A DNA stretch of 34,943 bases, taken from Candidatus Microgenomates bacterium (GTDB taxonomy: Bacteria > Patescibacteriota > Microgenomatia > Daviesbacterales > UBA10151). The notes beneath the pieces were generated by a model. That model was not told the DNA's origin. It was given only the letters and a program-made list of their open reading frames with translations, and did not search any database. This document shows, piece by piece, positions 8,630 through 14,874 of the stretch (positions are counted from its first letter, which is position 1; every line of letters starts with the position of its first letter). The position numbers were made by a program, and so were the translations under genes. The DNA is taken from NCBI GenBank assembly GCA_016182045.1, contig JACOYE010000002.1, forward strand, positions 1 through 34,943. Direction: 5' to 3'.

Positions 8630-8658
8630 AGTAAACCATATAACTCATGTTCTGTCAA
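8630..8658 (-). promoter_or_regulatory. Promoter upstream of rho
   Basis: On the minus strand: -35 TTGACA (8653-8658), spacer 17 bp, -10 TTTACT (8630-8635). An inverted repeat GGTTTAC/GTAAACC overlaps the -10 and the likely start site; it could be a weak terminator of the upstream gene or an operator. It lies a few bases past the frameshift-extended end of the upstream gene. Confidence 0.5.
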
Positions 8659-8661
8659 GCA

Positions 8662-9689
8662 TTAAATAGTGATCGAGATATTATTATTGTTGTTATTATT
8701 ATTATTGTTATTATTGTTGTTATTATTTTGAATAATCAGTGGGCTGGGTGGAAAAGTGGGGATGGTTGGTATTGGTGGCAGAGGACAAATCAAACTACCG
8801 CAAGTCAAGACTACATCTGAATCACAGGTATCGGTTAACTGACCGGAATAAAAGCATCCGGAAGGTGCATCCGGGCAGGAAATACTCCAGCAAGCACTCG
8901 CAGAAGGACAGGCAAAAAACCGACAACTATTGTTGGGGCTCTACCCACCAATGAGTCGTCAGGGCAACGTAGCAAATCGGCCGAACAAACCAAAGGGGTA
9001 GAAGTGATGTTCACAAAAGCCGAGCAGGTATCTCTGTTTCCAGCGGAATCAGTCACCCTCAGCCTAACTGAGGTATCCTGATAATAGGTTGTTGCAGCAG
9101 AACTGTCAAAAGCATCTTCAAATTGTCCGTCACCATTAAGATCCCAGGCATAGGACCTGACAAATTCTCCCCAAGAAACTTGGACAGAGGAAGAAAAACT
9201 GACAAAAAGTGGGGCTGGACCTGATGAAGATTGAGGGAAGATGGTACAGATTGGCCTGGTTGTTGTCTGGGGAGCAGCCACCGAAAAAGTGGCCTGGGCT
9301 ATTCCCCCACTGCCACACTGATTAAAGGCCCTGATGGACCAGATATAGCTGGTATTATCTTTTAAATTGTCAATGGTAATAGAAGTTCCCGGATAATTTC
9401 TGTTGGCATAGACAGTGTGGGTAGAACCAATTCTGACATTGATTGAATAGAAGCTCGCCCGCTCCACCGGGCTCCAAGACAGAGTAACAGATCTGGTACC
9501 TGCCGGGAAAATCTGTCCATTAGGTGATAAATTTGTAGGGCTTCCTGTGGGAGACTGACAAGTCTGGCTGTCAGCTGCCACCCTGACAGAATCATAATTG
9601 AAAGCGGCGAAAATGATATAGAGGGAAAGTAAAAAGAGCAGGATGCGAGAAAATCGTTTCCAAAATACCGTCTGCTTAATTCTGCTCAT
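8662..9689 (-). CDS. Secreted Fn3-PKD-Cys-rich surface protein, frameshifted near the C-terminus
   Basis: The start chosen is the ATG at 9689 (MSRIKQTVFW), which begins a clear signal/anchor sequence. A TTG-type start at 9746 would only add residues overlapping the upstream gene. Residues about 50-137 look like a fibronectin type III domain and about 147-228 like a PKD domain (SYAWDLNGDG). In frame 0 the protein ends at 8835 (284 residues). In the -1 frame an unmistakable coding stretch continues: ACPSASACWSISCPDAPSG, further Cys residues, a Pro-rich segment, sixteen consecutive Asn codons, then ISITI and a stop at 8662. The frames meet at a T6 run (8913-8919), where a -1 slip would give 342 residues. 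The Cys-rich and Asn-run features match the neighbouring LPXTG protein, supporting a common surface function. No LPXTG is seen. The shift could be an assembly error, a mutation or programmed frameshifting. Confidence 0.75.
8680..8733. repeat. AAT/AAC trinucleotide repeat encoding poly-Asn
   Basis: Sixteen consecutive ATT/GTT triplets on the plus strand read as AAT/AAC (Asn) on the minus strand, in the -1 extension frame of the Fn3-PKD gene. A comparable but Ser/Thr-interrupted Asn run occurs in the adjacent LPXTG gene near 9955-10000. Confidence 0.8.
8913..8919 (-). other. Slippery heptamer T TTT TTG (candidate -1 frameshift site)
   Basis: In the reading phase of the upstream frame the codons are GGT TTT TTG, i.e. 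X XXY YYZ with all T before the final G. Slipping back one base makes the next codon GCC and enters exactly the frame encoding the Cys-rich and poly-Asn C-terminus. The same homopolymer is also a likely place for an indel. Confidence 0.5.
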
Positions 9690-10902
9690 AGTGCCTATTG
9701 TATTCTCTTTTTTCCCAAAGGTAAATAGGACTGTTTTCCAAATCACCTTTGACCTTTTTGAAACTCCTCATTCTAAATCCGGCCGGAATGAAGGCCAAGG
9801 CTGTCCAGGCTAAAGCTGGCAAACCGGTTTTTGGCAACTCTTTAACTTGAACACCTGCCACCTGAGGAGCCTGAGCATAGACCACTGTTGGCTGAGCTGC
9901 CTCCACCACCCTAACTACTTCTCTAGGAGCTGATGCATTAATAGATATACTGTTGTTGTTTGTATTACTATTATTATTGGTGTTGTTATTGTTATTGGTC
10001 ACAGTGATAGGTGCGCCCTGCGGGGGAGGCGGAACCACCGGAGGCTGAACCACTCTACATCGAGAAGAGTCCACACAATCAAAGGGGCCTCTTTTCACCA
10101 CACTACAATCCCGTCTTCGCTCAAAATTAAAAGTACAAAGTTGAGCTCCCACACAGGATTGTTCAGTACTAATGGTTCTAATCCGACAAACATCCGGGGT
10201 AGGGGTGGGTTGAGCAGGCTGAACTTGAGCCGGTTGAGCACATAAAATAGTCCCATGACAGTTTTCATTTCCGCTATATTTGGAAGAAATGGCTTTAGGG
10301 CTGCCATCAGGCCATCTTTCTGACACCCAAGAGATATCATATGTCCACTGATTGCTACATTGAGGTTCTTGTCGTGAACCAAGCTGTCCAGGGGTGGGAC
10401 AGGCAGGCAGCTGAGCAGTCACAGGCTGTGGAGTAGGTGTAGGTTGGTAAACCACAGGCTGAGGCTGTGGAGCAGGCTGTTGATAACCACATCTGGTATC
10501 ATTTTGACAATTATATGGTCCACCTTCACCAGTATTACAAGTACTACCTTTCCATTGATTATATGTACACCACAAAGTGGTATTTGGCTCACAATGCTGG
10601 GTAATACCTGTTTGGTTATCAGGTTCACAAGTTGGAGCAGTTGGAGCCTGAGTTGGAGCCTGAGTAGGGGTTGGTGCGGGTTCCATTGGTATTTCTCCTG
10701 CATCATAACCTGGATTAGGACACCCCAGTTCATCTTCTCCTCCACAATTATCTTCATCAGCTAAGACAGCATTGGGACCTTTTTGAAAATTATCTCCTAA
10801 TACCATTTGCTGAGCACCTACCAGTAAAACCATGGCAGATAAACCTATCAGAAGGTATCTGGTAAATTTATTCCAAAAATTAATTGTAGTTTGTGTATTC
10901 AT
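9676..10902 (-). CDS. Cys-rich LPXTG surface protein
   Basis: 408 residues. A signal/anchor lies at about 16-33. There are Pro/Thr/Gln-rich linkers and two copies of a six-cysteine module: C92-C138 (spacing 11, 7, 9, 9, 5 residues between Cys) and C239-C282 (10, 5, 9, 9, 5), both with a C-T-(Y/F)-N motif and GP before the fifth Cys. A further Cys-containing segment lies at about 168-221. After an Asn-rich run (303-317) comes a sortase motif LPKTG at 356-360, a hydrophobic segment (361-376) and basic RMRSFKK. The tail is about 28 residues longer than usual after the basic patch. Sortase A-type enzymes cut LPXTG between T and G to attach proteins to the wall; no sortase gene is in the window. 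It overlaps the next gene by 14 bp. The module pattern suggests disulfide-linked extracellular repeats (inference). Confidence 0.85.
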   Translation of the reverse strand: MNTQTTINFWNKFTRYLLIGLSAMVLLVGAQQMVLGDNFQKGPNAVLADEDNCGGEDELGCPNPGYDAGEIPMEPAPTPTQAPTQAPTAPTCEPDNQTGITQHCEPNTTLWCTYNQWKGSTCNTGEGGPYNCQNDTRCGYQQPAPQPQPVVYQPTPTPQPVTAQLPACPTPGQLGSRQEPQCSNQWTYDISWVSERWPDGSPKAISSKYSGNENCHGTILCAQPAQVQPAQPTPTPDVCRIRTISTEQSCVGAQLCTFNFERRRDCSVVKRGPFDCVDSSRCRVVQPPVVPPPPQGAPITVTNNNNNTNNNSNTNNNSISINASAPREVVRVVEAAQPTVVYAQAPQVAGVQVKELPKTGLPALAWTALAFIPAGFRMRSFKKVKGDLENSPIYLWEKREYNRHYEQN

Positions 10903-10918
10903 GATTCTTTTATTAAGT

Positions 10919-11191
10919 TTAATCTGAAAATAGTCCTGGAGGTGCTACAGGAGCTAGTCCTACACCTCCCCGGCGATGTCTCAATAACCTAACCCAATAT
11001 ATTGGAGATCGCCATATTAAAGCCACAGTATTCCATAATCTGGTTCTGATTCTTGCTGGACGATTCAGAAGTAATCCCAAAGCCACTAACCATCCTGCCA
11101 AATCAATTCCCCATCTTGCGGGCGGTTCCACATCACGCTCGGTGACTTGATCAACTAACTTACCTGGCAAATCAGCCGCAGATTTTCCCAC
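10919..11191 (-). CDS. Small unknown membrane protein, or the displaced C-terminus of the upstream gene
   Basis: From a GTG at 11191 this encodes 90 residues: an amphipathic N-terminus, a hydrophobic segment (WGIDLAGWLVALGLLL), an Arg-rich region and a Gly/Pro-rich end. I do not recognise the family. The start is doubtful. The frame stays open and protein-like upstream to about 11293 (KDEVNDAEGQPAGFKLPEI) with no ATG, overlapping the end of the preceding gene. A single-base shift at the A4 run (plus-strand T's at 11294-11297) would fuse both into one protein of about 440 residues. It is therefore either a coupled small gene or a frameshifted C-terminal half. The stop is 16 bp before the LPXTG gene. 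Confidence 0.5.
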   Translation of the reverse strand: MGKSAADLPGKLVDQVTERDVEPPARWGIDLAGWLVALGLLLNRPARIRTRLWNTVALIWRSPIYWVRLLRHRRGGVGLAPVAPPGLFSD

Positions 11192-11270
11192 TTCTCCTGC
11201 CGCGCTTAAATCAGGTATTGTGATTTCCGGTAGTTTAAAGCCTGCTGGCTGTCCTTCTGCATCATTTACC

Positions 11271-12254
11271 TCATCCTTTCCTCCACGATAGACTTTTATC
11301 TTCTTCCTCAGCTTTTTTAGCTTTATCAGCTTCCTCTTTTTGTTTTAATAAAGTTTTAACTTGTTCCCTTATAAGTTGTCTATTGGTCTCTGATATTATT
11401 TCTGCAGTCCCTGATGGGGCCTTAAATGAATTTAATTGATATCCTCTTAATTCCTTGACTGCTCGATCTACCCACATTCCCACAGGTAAAATTTGCAAAG
11501 TTTTATCATCAGCTATTTTATTTAACTCATCTACTCTGCTCTCTACTCTACCTGCTACATGAATCCTCGTTTTTCCTTTACTAATAATCGCTGGATAAGT
11601 AGCAAAATCATCATCTTCAGGCTTAGGAGCCGGAAAATGAAGCCACACCTTTAGCGCTGGGTGTCCATTTTCATCTTTTGTATTACATTCCCTGGCTGAT
11701 TTTTCATCTTCAAATGTCACTGTGGCGTGACTATACATCCCTCTATTCACCATATTATCAGAAGTAATTGGCTTTGGTCTGTTGGTGAGATCTATTCTAT
11801 CAGGATCGTCTTTAGGCAATCGAGCCAATTCAGCTAATCTTTTAGCTCCTTCTTGGTCATATGCTTGAACCTCTGTAAAGTTAGCTGCTCCCAAGGCAAA
11901 ATCAGTAGGATCAGTAATCTTTTCTCTTCCTAATGTAGGATGATCAACCACTTTAAAGCCTAAAGAAAGTACACTACCAGTACACAATTCAGCTGCTTCT
12001 GCTGATGTAATACCCTTAGTAAGAAACTCAATAGTTTCAGTAAGACTTAGTTTTTGAGTGTATGCTGAAGGATGATCTTGAAGCTCTGTAACAGCTGCAT
12101 TAATTAACTTATCTACACCACCAACTGCCAATAGTCCAAGAAAAGCTCTGCCACCTATATGAAAAGCTGGTCTAAGCCACTCCGGAGCCCCTCCTGATTT
12201 TCCATCTCTAACTTGCTCCTCAGATCCAAGTTCTACTCTATCTGGATTATTCAT
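11271..12254 (-). CDS. Unknown protein with one membrane segment
   Basis: 327 residues, not recognised. A Gly/Leu-rich hydrophobic segment lies at about 34-52 (GGRAFLGLLAVGGVDKLI). A long, charged, soluble-looking region follows, then a Lys/Glu-rich coiled-coil-like end (KEEADKAKKAEEEDK). The last residues (SLSWRKG) differ in character and may result from a frameshift; see the next gene downstream. The start is well supported: a consensus promoter lies 12 nt upstream of the ATG and there is no SD. It heads a minus-strand run of surface-type genes (membrane protein, LPXTG protein, Fn3-PKD protein), so a role at the cell envelope is plausible (inference). Confidence 0.75.
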   Translation of the reverse strand: MNNPDRVELGSEEQVRDGKSGGAPEWLRPAFHIGGRAFLGLLAVGGVDKLINAAVTELQDHPSAYTQKLSLTETIEFLTKGITSAEAAELCTGSVLSLGFKVVDHPTLGREKITDPTDFALGAANFTEVQAYDQEGAKRLAELARLPKDDPDRIDLTNRPKPITSDNMVNRGMYSHATVTFEDEKSARECNTKDENGHPALKVWLHFPAPKPEDDDFATYPAIISKGKTRIHVAGRVESRVDELNKIADDKTLQILPVGMWVDRAVKELRGYQLNSFKAPSGTAEIISETNRQLIREQVKTLLKQKEEADKAKKAEEEDKSLSWRKG

Positions 12255-12266
12255 AAATCTTGGTGG

Positions 12267-12295
12267 ATTATACTATGGGATCTATGACTTGTCAA
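12267..12295 (-). promoter_or_regulatory. Consensus sigma-70-type promoter
   Basis: On the minus strand: -35 TTGACA (12290-12295), exactly 17 bp, -10 TATAAT (12267-12272), then 12 nt to the ATG at 12254. Both boxes are perfect. The expected start site leaves a leader of about 5 nt, so the message is leaderless or nearly so. Confidence 0.85.
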
Positions 12296-12322
12296 GTCCC
12301 CCTTTTACAGAAAAGCTTAAAA

Positions 12323-12357
12323 CCGAGAATTTGTCCCTGCCCAAGACAAATTCTCGG
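12323..12357 (-). terminator. Perfect 13-bp hairpin, minus-strand terminator-like
   Basis: CCGAGAATTTGTC (12323-12335) and GACAAATTCTCGG (12345-12357) pair perfectly around a 9-nt loop. On the minus strand it is followed by TTTT, so it could terminate a minus-strand RNA or serve as an operator just upstream of the consensus promoter at 12267-12295. The T tract is short, so terminator activity is uncertain. Confidence 0.5.
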
Positions 12358-12471
12358 ATCCAAACCTTCCTGCTCAGACCTCCTACTACCCAAATAAAAC
12401 CTTCTTTCTAAACTCTCACTTTTGAGGGTATTTTGTCCCCAATTTTTCAAAATAGAACCTAATTTGGGGTC

Positions 12472-12501
12472 TTGACAACCCCCTAAAATTTGATCTATTG
12501 T
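12472..12501 (+). promoter_or_regulatory. Promoter for a candidate small RNA
   Basis: -35 TTGACA (12472-12477), spacer 18 bp, -10 TATTGT (12496-12501). Just upstream, CCCCAA and TTGGGG (about 12437-12469) form an inverted repeat that could be an operator. No open reading frame follows; a terminator hairpin begins about 50 nt downstream. Confidence 0.5.
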
Positions 12502-12507
12502 TAATTT

Positions 12508-12604
12508 AGAAAGTGTAGTTTCTCTGCTCTGAAATTATGCTTTCGAAATCAACAAAAGGGCATTGCTATTCGAGTCCGTCTGCGGTAGTAATGCTCTTTT
12601 TTTT
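12508..12604 (+). ncRNA. Candidate small RNA ending in an intrinsic terminator
   Basis: A promoter ends at 12501. A predicted RNA of about 97 nt would start near 12508, form a small 5' hairpin (AGAAA/TTTCT) and end with an 11-bp stem (12558-12568 with 12586-12596, two G-U pairs) followed by eight T's (12597-12604). No ORF of note is present. The terminator loop contains GTCCGTCTGC, identical to the loop of the next terminator. I do not recognise a known RNA family. Confidence 0.45.
12557..12604 (+). terminator. Intrinsic terminator with GTCCGTCTGC loop
   Basis: The stem is GGGCATTGCTA/TAGTAATGCTC with an adjoining A4/T4, a 17-nt loop and T8. It is a classic Rho-independent form on the plus strand. 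Confidence 0.75.
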
Positions 12605-12702
12605 AGTTTGGACTTTTCTGAATAACCTCTCTCTGTTAATTAAGTCTAATCTGACGAAAAATCCAGTTCGACCCTTAGTCTCACAATTTAAAAAGCAGCG
12701 AA

Positions 12703-12768
12703 GTCACAAGTAACAAAGCAATTTGAAGATACAGAATATTCTAGTCGAGCGGTGCTTTGTACTGTGAC
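12703..12768. ncRNA. Candidate structured RNA (bulged 16-bp hairpin)
   Basis: GTCACAAGTAACAAAGCA (12703-12720) pairs with TGCTTTGTACTGTGAC (12753-12768): sixteen pairs with two single-A bulges, and a 32-nt apical region holding the palindrome AGAATATTCT. Flanking ATTAAG/CTTAAT and TAATC/GATTA pairs could extend it into a rod of about 160 nt. It lies between the two terminators. Strand and family are unknown. Confidence 0.35.
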
Positions 12769-12795
12769 AAGCTGATTATTCTATTCTTAATGTAC

Positions 12796-12839
12796 AAAAA
12801 AAGGAAAGTGCGTCCGTCTGCTTCGCACTTTCCTTTTTT
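12796..12839. terminator. Bidirectional terminator with GTCCGTCTGC loop
   Basis: A perfect 16-bp stem is made by A6 plus GGAAAGTGCG (12797-12812) and CGCACTTTCC plus T6 (12824-12839), with an 11-nt loop. It can end transcripts from both sides. On the minus strand it starts right after the stop of the 44-codon gene. Confidence 0.85.
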
Positions 12840-12974
12840 CTAACCTCTAACCATTAAAATTAATTTTTGATCAACATCAGTCAAAATTTTCTTCACCTGT
12901 TCTGTCATAAAATCTACTCTTTTGATTCTTAACCTTTTTGATTTTTTGCCCAATGACAGTTTGTGCAAAACCAT
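12840..12974 (-). CDS. Small basic protein of 44 residues, unknown
   Basis: An ATG at 12974 opens 44 codons ending in TAG at 12840. The product starts MVLHKLSLGKKSKRLRIK and ends KLILMVRG: a strongly basic N-terminal half and an amphipathic helix-like second half (MTEQVKKILTDVDQK). Support comes from context. A TTGACA/17 bp/TAATGT promoter ends 9 nt before the ATG, and a strong terminator begins immediately after the stop, so this is a compact one-gene transcription unit. There is no SD, which fits a leaderless message. No family is recognised. A basic 44-residue protein could bind nucleic acid or be a ribosome-associated or toxin-type peptide, but nothing here decides that. Confidence 0.5.
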   Translation of the reverse strand: MVLHKLSLGKKSKRLRIKRVDFMTEQVKKILTDVDQKLILMVRG

Positions 12975-12983
12975 ATTAAATTA

Positions 12984-13012
12984 ACATTACCACCAAAAAT
13001 ACTATTTGTCAA
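12984..13012 (-). promoter_or_regulatory. Promoter of the 44-codon gene
   Basis: On the minus strand: -35 TTGACA (13007-13012), spacer 17 bp, -10 TAATGT (12984-12989). The expected start site falls within a few bases of the ATG at 12974. Confidence 0.55.
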
Positions 13013-13173
13013 GTTTTTATTAACCCATAGGAAAATATATATCAAATTTCACCAGTCCCGTAGTTATTTAAAGAGGATATAATATAATATTTAGGTTGTT
13101 GCAATAAACCAAATAAGGGATATACTTTTAGATATTAACAAGAAATTTAGGGGTGTGGAAAACTTAGGAAATT

Positions 13174-14076
13174 TTATACTTTTTTCCCAAATATCATCCT
13201 GCCTTGAGGAATTTGCAGAATTTTGGTCACCTCAACCTCAATGGTTTGACCTATTCTTTCCGAAGCATCAGAGACCACCACCATGGTCCCGTCCGGCAAA
13301 TACCCCACTCCCTGAGAAGAATCTTTGCCTAAATGAACTATCTTCAGCTCCAACTTCTCACCCGGCAGACTGACTGTTTTTAGAGCATTAGAAAGCTCAT
13401 TGACATTCAACACCCCAATATTGGACACGGAGGCCACCTTATTTAAGTTAAAATCGGTGGTTAAAATCTTGCCATGCAAACCTTTGGCCAAATTGATCAG
13501 CTTATCATCGGCAGTTTTGCCGGTTTGATCCTTATCCCAAACTTCTATTTTTATCCCCTTGACCTTTTTCAAATCTTCCACCACCTCAAACCCCCTTCGC
13601 CCCCGTCTTCTTTTCAGATCATCTTTGGAATCCGCTACCTGCTGAAGCTCGGTTAAAATAAAGCGGGGCACCAAAATTAGCCCGGAAATAAAACCGGCTT
13701 TGGCAACATCTAAAACCCTACCGTCAATGATGGCCGAGGTATCCAGTATCAGGGGCTTGGTTATAGAAACAGATCCCACCTGAGGAGAGGGATGACCAAA
13801 TGGCAGGACGGGACGAGGCAGTTTAAGTATCTGATTGGAAACTTCAAAAGAAACCCTGTGCACCACAAAATTGAAAAGAGTCAGGGTGATTAGTTTAATA
13901 GATCTGGCCACAGAGGGAAAAACCAGATAGCCCACCCCGAAAGATGCTATAGTCACCAGTACTTTAATAAGAAAGGGGTTAGTCCCTTCCAAGGGCGGGA
14001 TTAACTCAGAATAGATGACTGCCAAAGTCCCAAAAATTACCGCCAAAATCAGGCGCAACACAAATATTAAGCGCAC
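13174..14076 (-). CDS. yacL: Membrane-anchored PIN-TRAM protein (YacL family)
   Basis: 300 residues. Two membrane segments (about 1-25 and 36-56) are followed by a PIN domain (about 108-225) and a TRAM domain (about 236-292). PIN acidic residues are visible: LDTSAIIDGR (D112, D118), E143, TADDK and LTTDFN (D208). YacL-type proteins are membrane-bound PIN nuclease-fold proteins with an RNA-binding TRAM domain; the substrate is not settled. Only two membrane segments are present, where the Bacillus homologue has about four. The start is GTG with SD AAAGGA 8 nt upstream. It converges with nothing: the gene runs toward the 0.9-kb intergenic region. Confidence 0.88.
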   Translation of the reverse strand: MRLIFVLRLILAVIFGTLAVIYSELIPPLEGTNPFLIKVLVTIASFGVGYLVFPSVARSIKLITLTLFNFVVHRVSFEVSNQILKLPRPVLPFGHPSPQVGSVSITKPLILDTSAIIDGRVLDVAKAGFISGLILVPRFILTELQQVADSKDDLKRRRGRRGFEVVEDLKKVKGIKIEVWDKDQTGKTADDKLINLAKGLHGKILTTDFNLNKVASVSNIGVLNVNELSNALKTVSLPGEKLELKIVHLGKDSSQGVGYLPDGTMVVVSDASERIGQTIEVEVTKILQIPQGRMIFGKKV

Positions 14077-14169
14077 AGGATAAATCCTTTAGCAGAAAGA
14101 GGTTAAAACAATAACTTCCTGCCGAATATATTTTGCCATGACCCGTGATAAAATACAACCACCAAACTT

Positions 14170-14874
14170 ATGGCTACAGTCGTCTACTCCTGGATTTTAC
14201 CTGCTAAAAATGAGGCTTTCTCTCTCCCCCAGCTGATCAAGGAAATTAGACAGACCATGCAAAATAAAGCCTATGAAATTCTGACCATCAATGATGCCTC
14301 AACCGATAACTCTGGGGCCACCCTAAAAGCCCTCACCTCTCAAATCCCACAGCTTAAGATACTAAGCTTTAAATCTCACCAAGGTAAATGGGCAGCCCTT
14401 CGGGCAGGATTTGAAGTAGCCAAGGGGGAAATTATCATCACCTGTGATTCAGATTTACAGGATGATCCAAAGGAGGTTAATAAGCTTTTGGCTAAATTCA
14501 GCCAGGGTTATGATCTGGTTTCCGGTTGGAGAAAGATTAGACATGACACTTTCTATAAGGTGGCCATCTCCAGGCTGGGTAATTGGTTAGCTTCCACATT
14601 AACCAGTCACAGATTCCATGATTTAAATTCTTCTTTTAAAGTTTATCAAAGAAGGGTATTAAATTATCTCCCAAAAGAGGGTTCTTTATTAAGATTTTCC
14701 CTGCTGTTTGCTCATAAGTTAGGTTATAAAGTGGCTGAGGTACCAGTTAATCACCGTCCCCGCCTTTTTGGCAAATCCAAATTCGGCATAATTAAATATT
14801 TAAGGATAATTTATGATCTGATCCTGATACTGCTGCTTTTTTCAGGTTCAGGGAGAGTGAGAAGATTTAGCTAA
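14170..14874 (+). CDS. GT2 family glycosyltransferase (dolichyl-phosphate-mannose-synthase-like)
   Basis: 234 residues with a GT-A fold: PAKNE (11-15), NDASTDNS (41-48) and the metal/sugar-nucleotide motif DSDLQDD (93-99). The later HDLNSSFKVYQRR and RPRLFGKSKFG motifs are typical of DPM1/polyprenyl-phosphate-mannose synthase-like GT2 enzymes. These make polyprenyl-phosphate-linked sugars, the donors for GT-C transferases such as those nearby. The C-terminus stops after a short hydrophobic stretch (LILILLLF), lacking the additional membrane helices many relatives have. It overlaps the convergent GT-C gene by 27 bp. A TAAAAT box lies 15 nt upstream and there is no clear SD. Confidence 0.9.
   Translation: MATVVYSWILPAKNEAFSLPQLIKEIRQTMQNKAYEILTINDASTDNSGATLKALTSQIPQLKILSFKSHQGKWAALRAGFEVAKGEIIITCDSDLQDDPKEVNKLLAKFSQGYDLVSGWRKIRHDTFYKVAISRLGNWLASTLTSHRFHDLNSSFKVYQRRVLNYLPKEGSLLRFSLLFAHKLGYKVAEVPVNHRPRLFGKSKFGIIKYLRIIYDLILILLLFSGSGRVRRFS

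Larger units (their letters stand above)
12296..13006. other. Long intergenic region rich in RNA and promoter signals
   Basis: The gap between the unknown membrane protein (ends 12254) and the PIN-TRAM gene (begins 13174) has no large gene. It holds a 13-bp inverted repeat, a plus-strand promoter with a short terminator-ended RNA candidate, an imperfect 16-bp hairpin, a bidirectional terminator and a 44-codon minus-strand gene with its own promoter. These are listed separately. In 13020-13170 I see only AT-rich DNA with several TATAAT-like words. Confidence 0.6.

Noticed and set aside
8739-8954. 71-codon plus-strand frame opposite the Cys-rich tail
   Set aside because: It is antisense to the -1 extension, which has much stronger protein character (Cys pattern, poly-Asn).
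12569-12585. TTCGAGTCC in the first terminator loop, resembling a tRNA T loop
   Set aside because: No acceptor, D or anticodon arms can be built around it; coincidental.
12637-12798. Rod-like fold reminiscent of 6S RNA
   Set aside because: The possible central bubble is very asymmetric and no conserved 6S features are visible, so only a generic structured RNA candidate is claimed.
13020-13160. TATAAT-like words and a TTGCAA-16-TATACT plus-strand promoter-like pair
   Set aside because: The DNA is so AT-rich that such words are expected by chance, and no gene on the plus strand follows.
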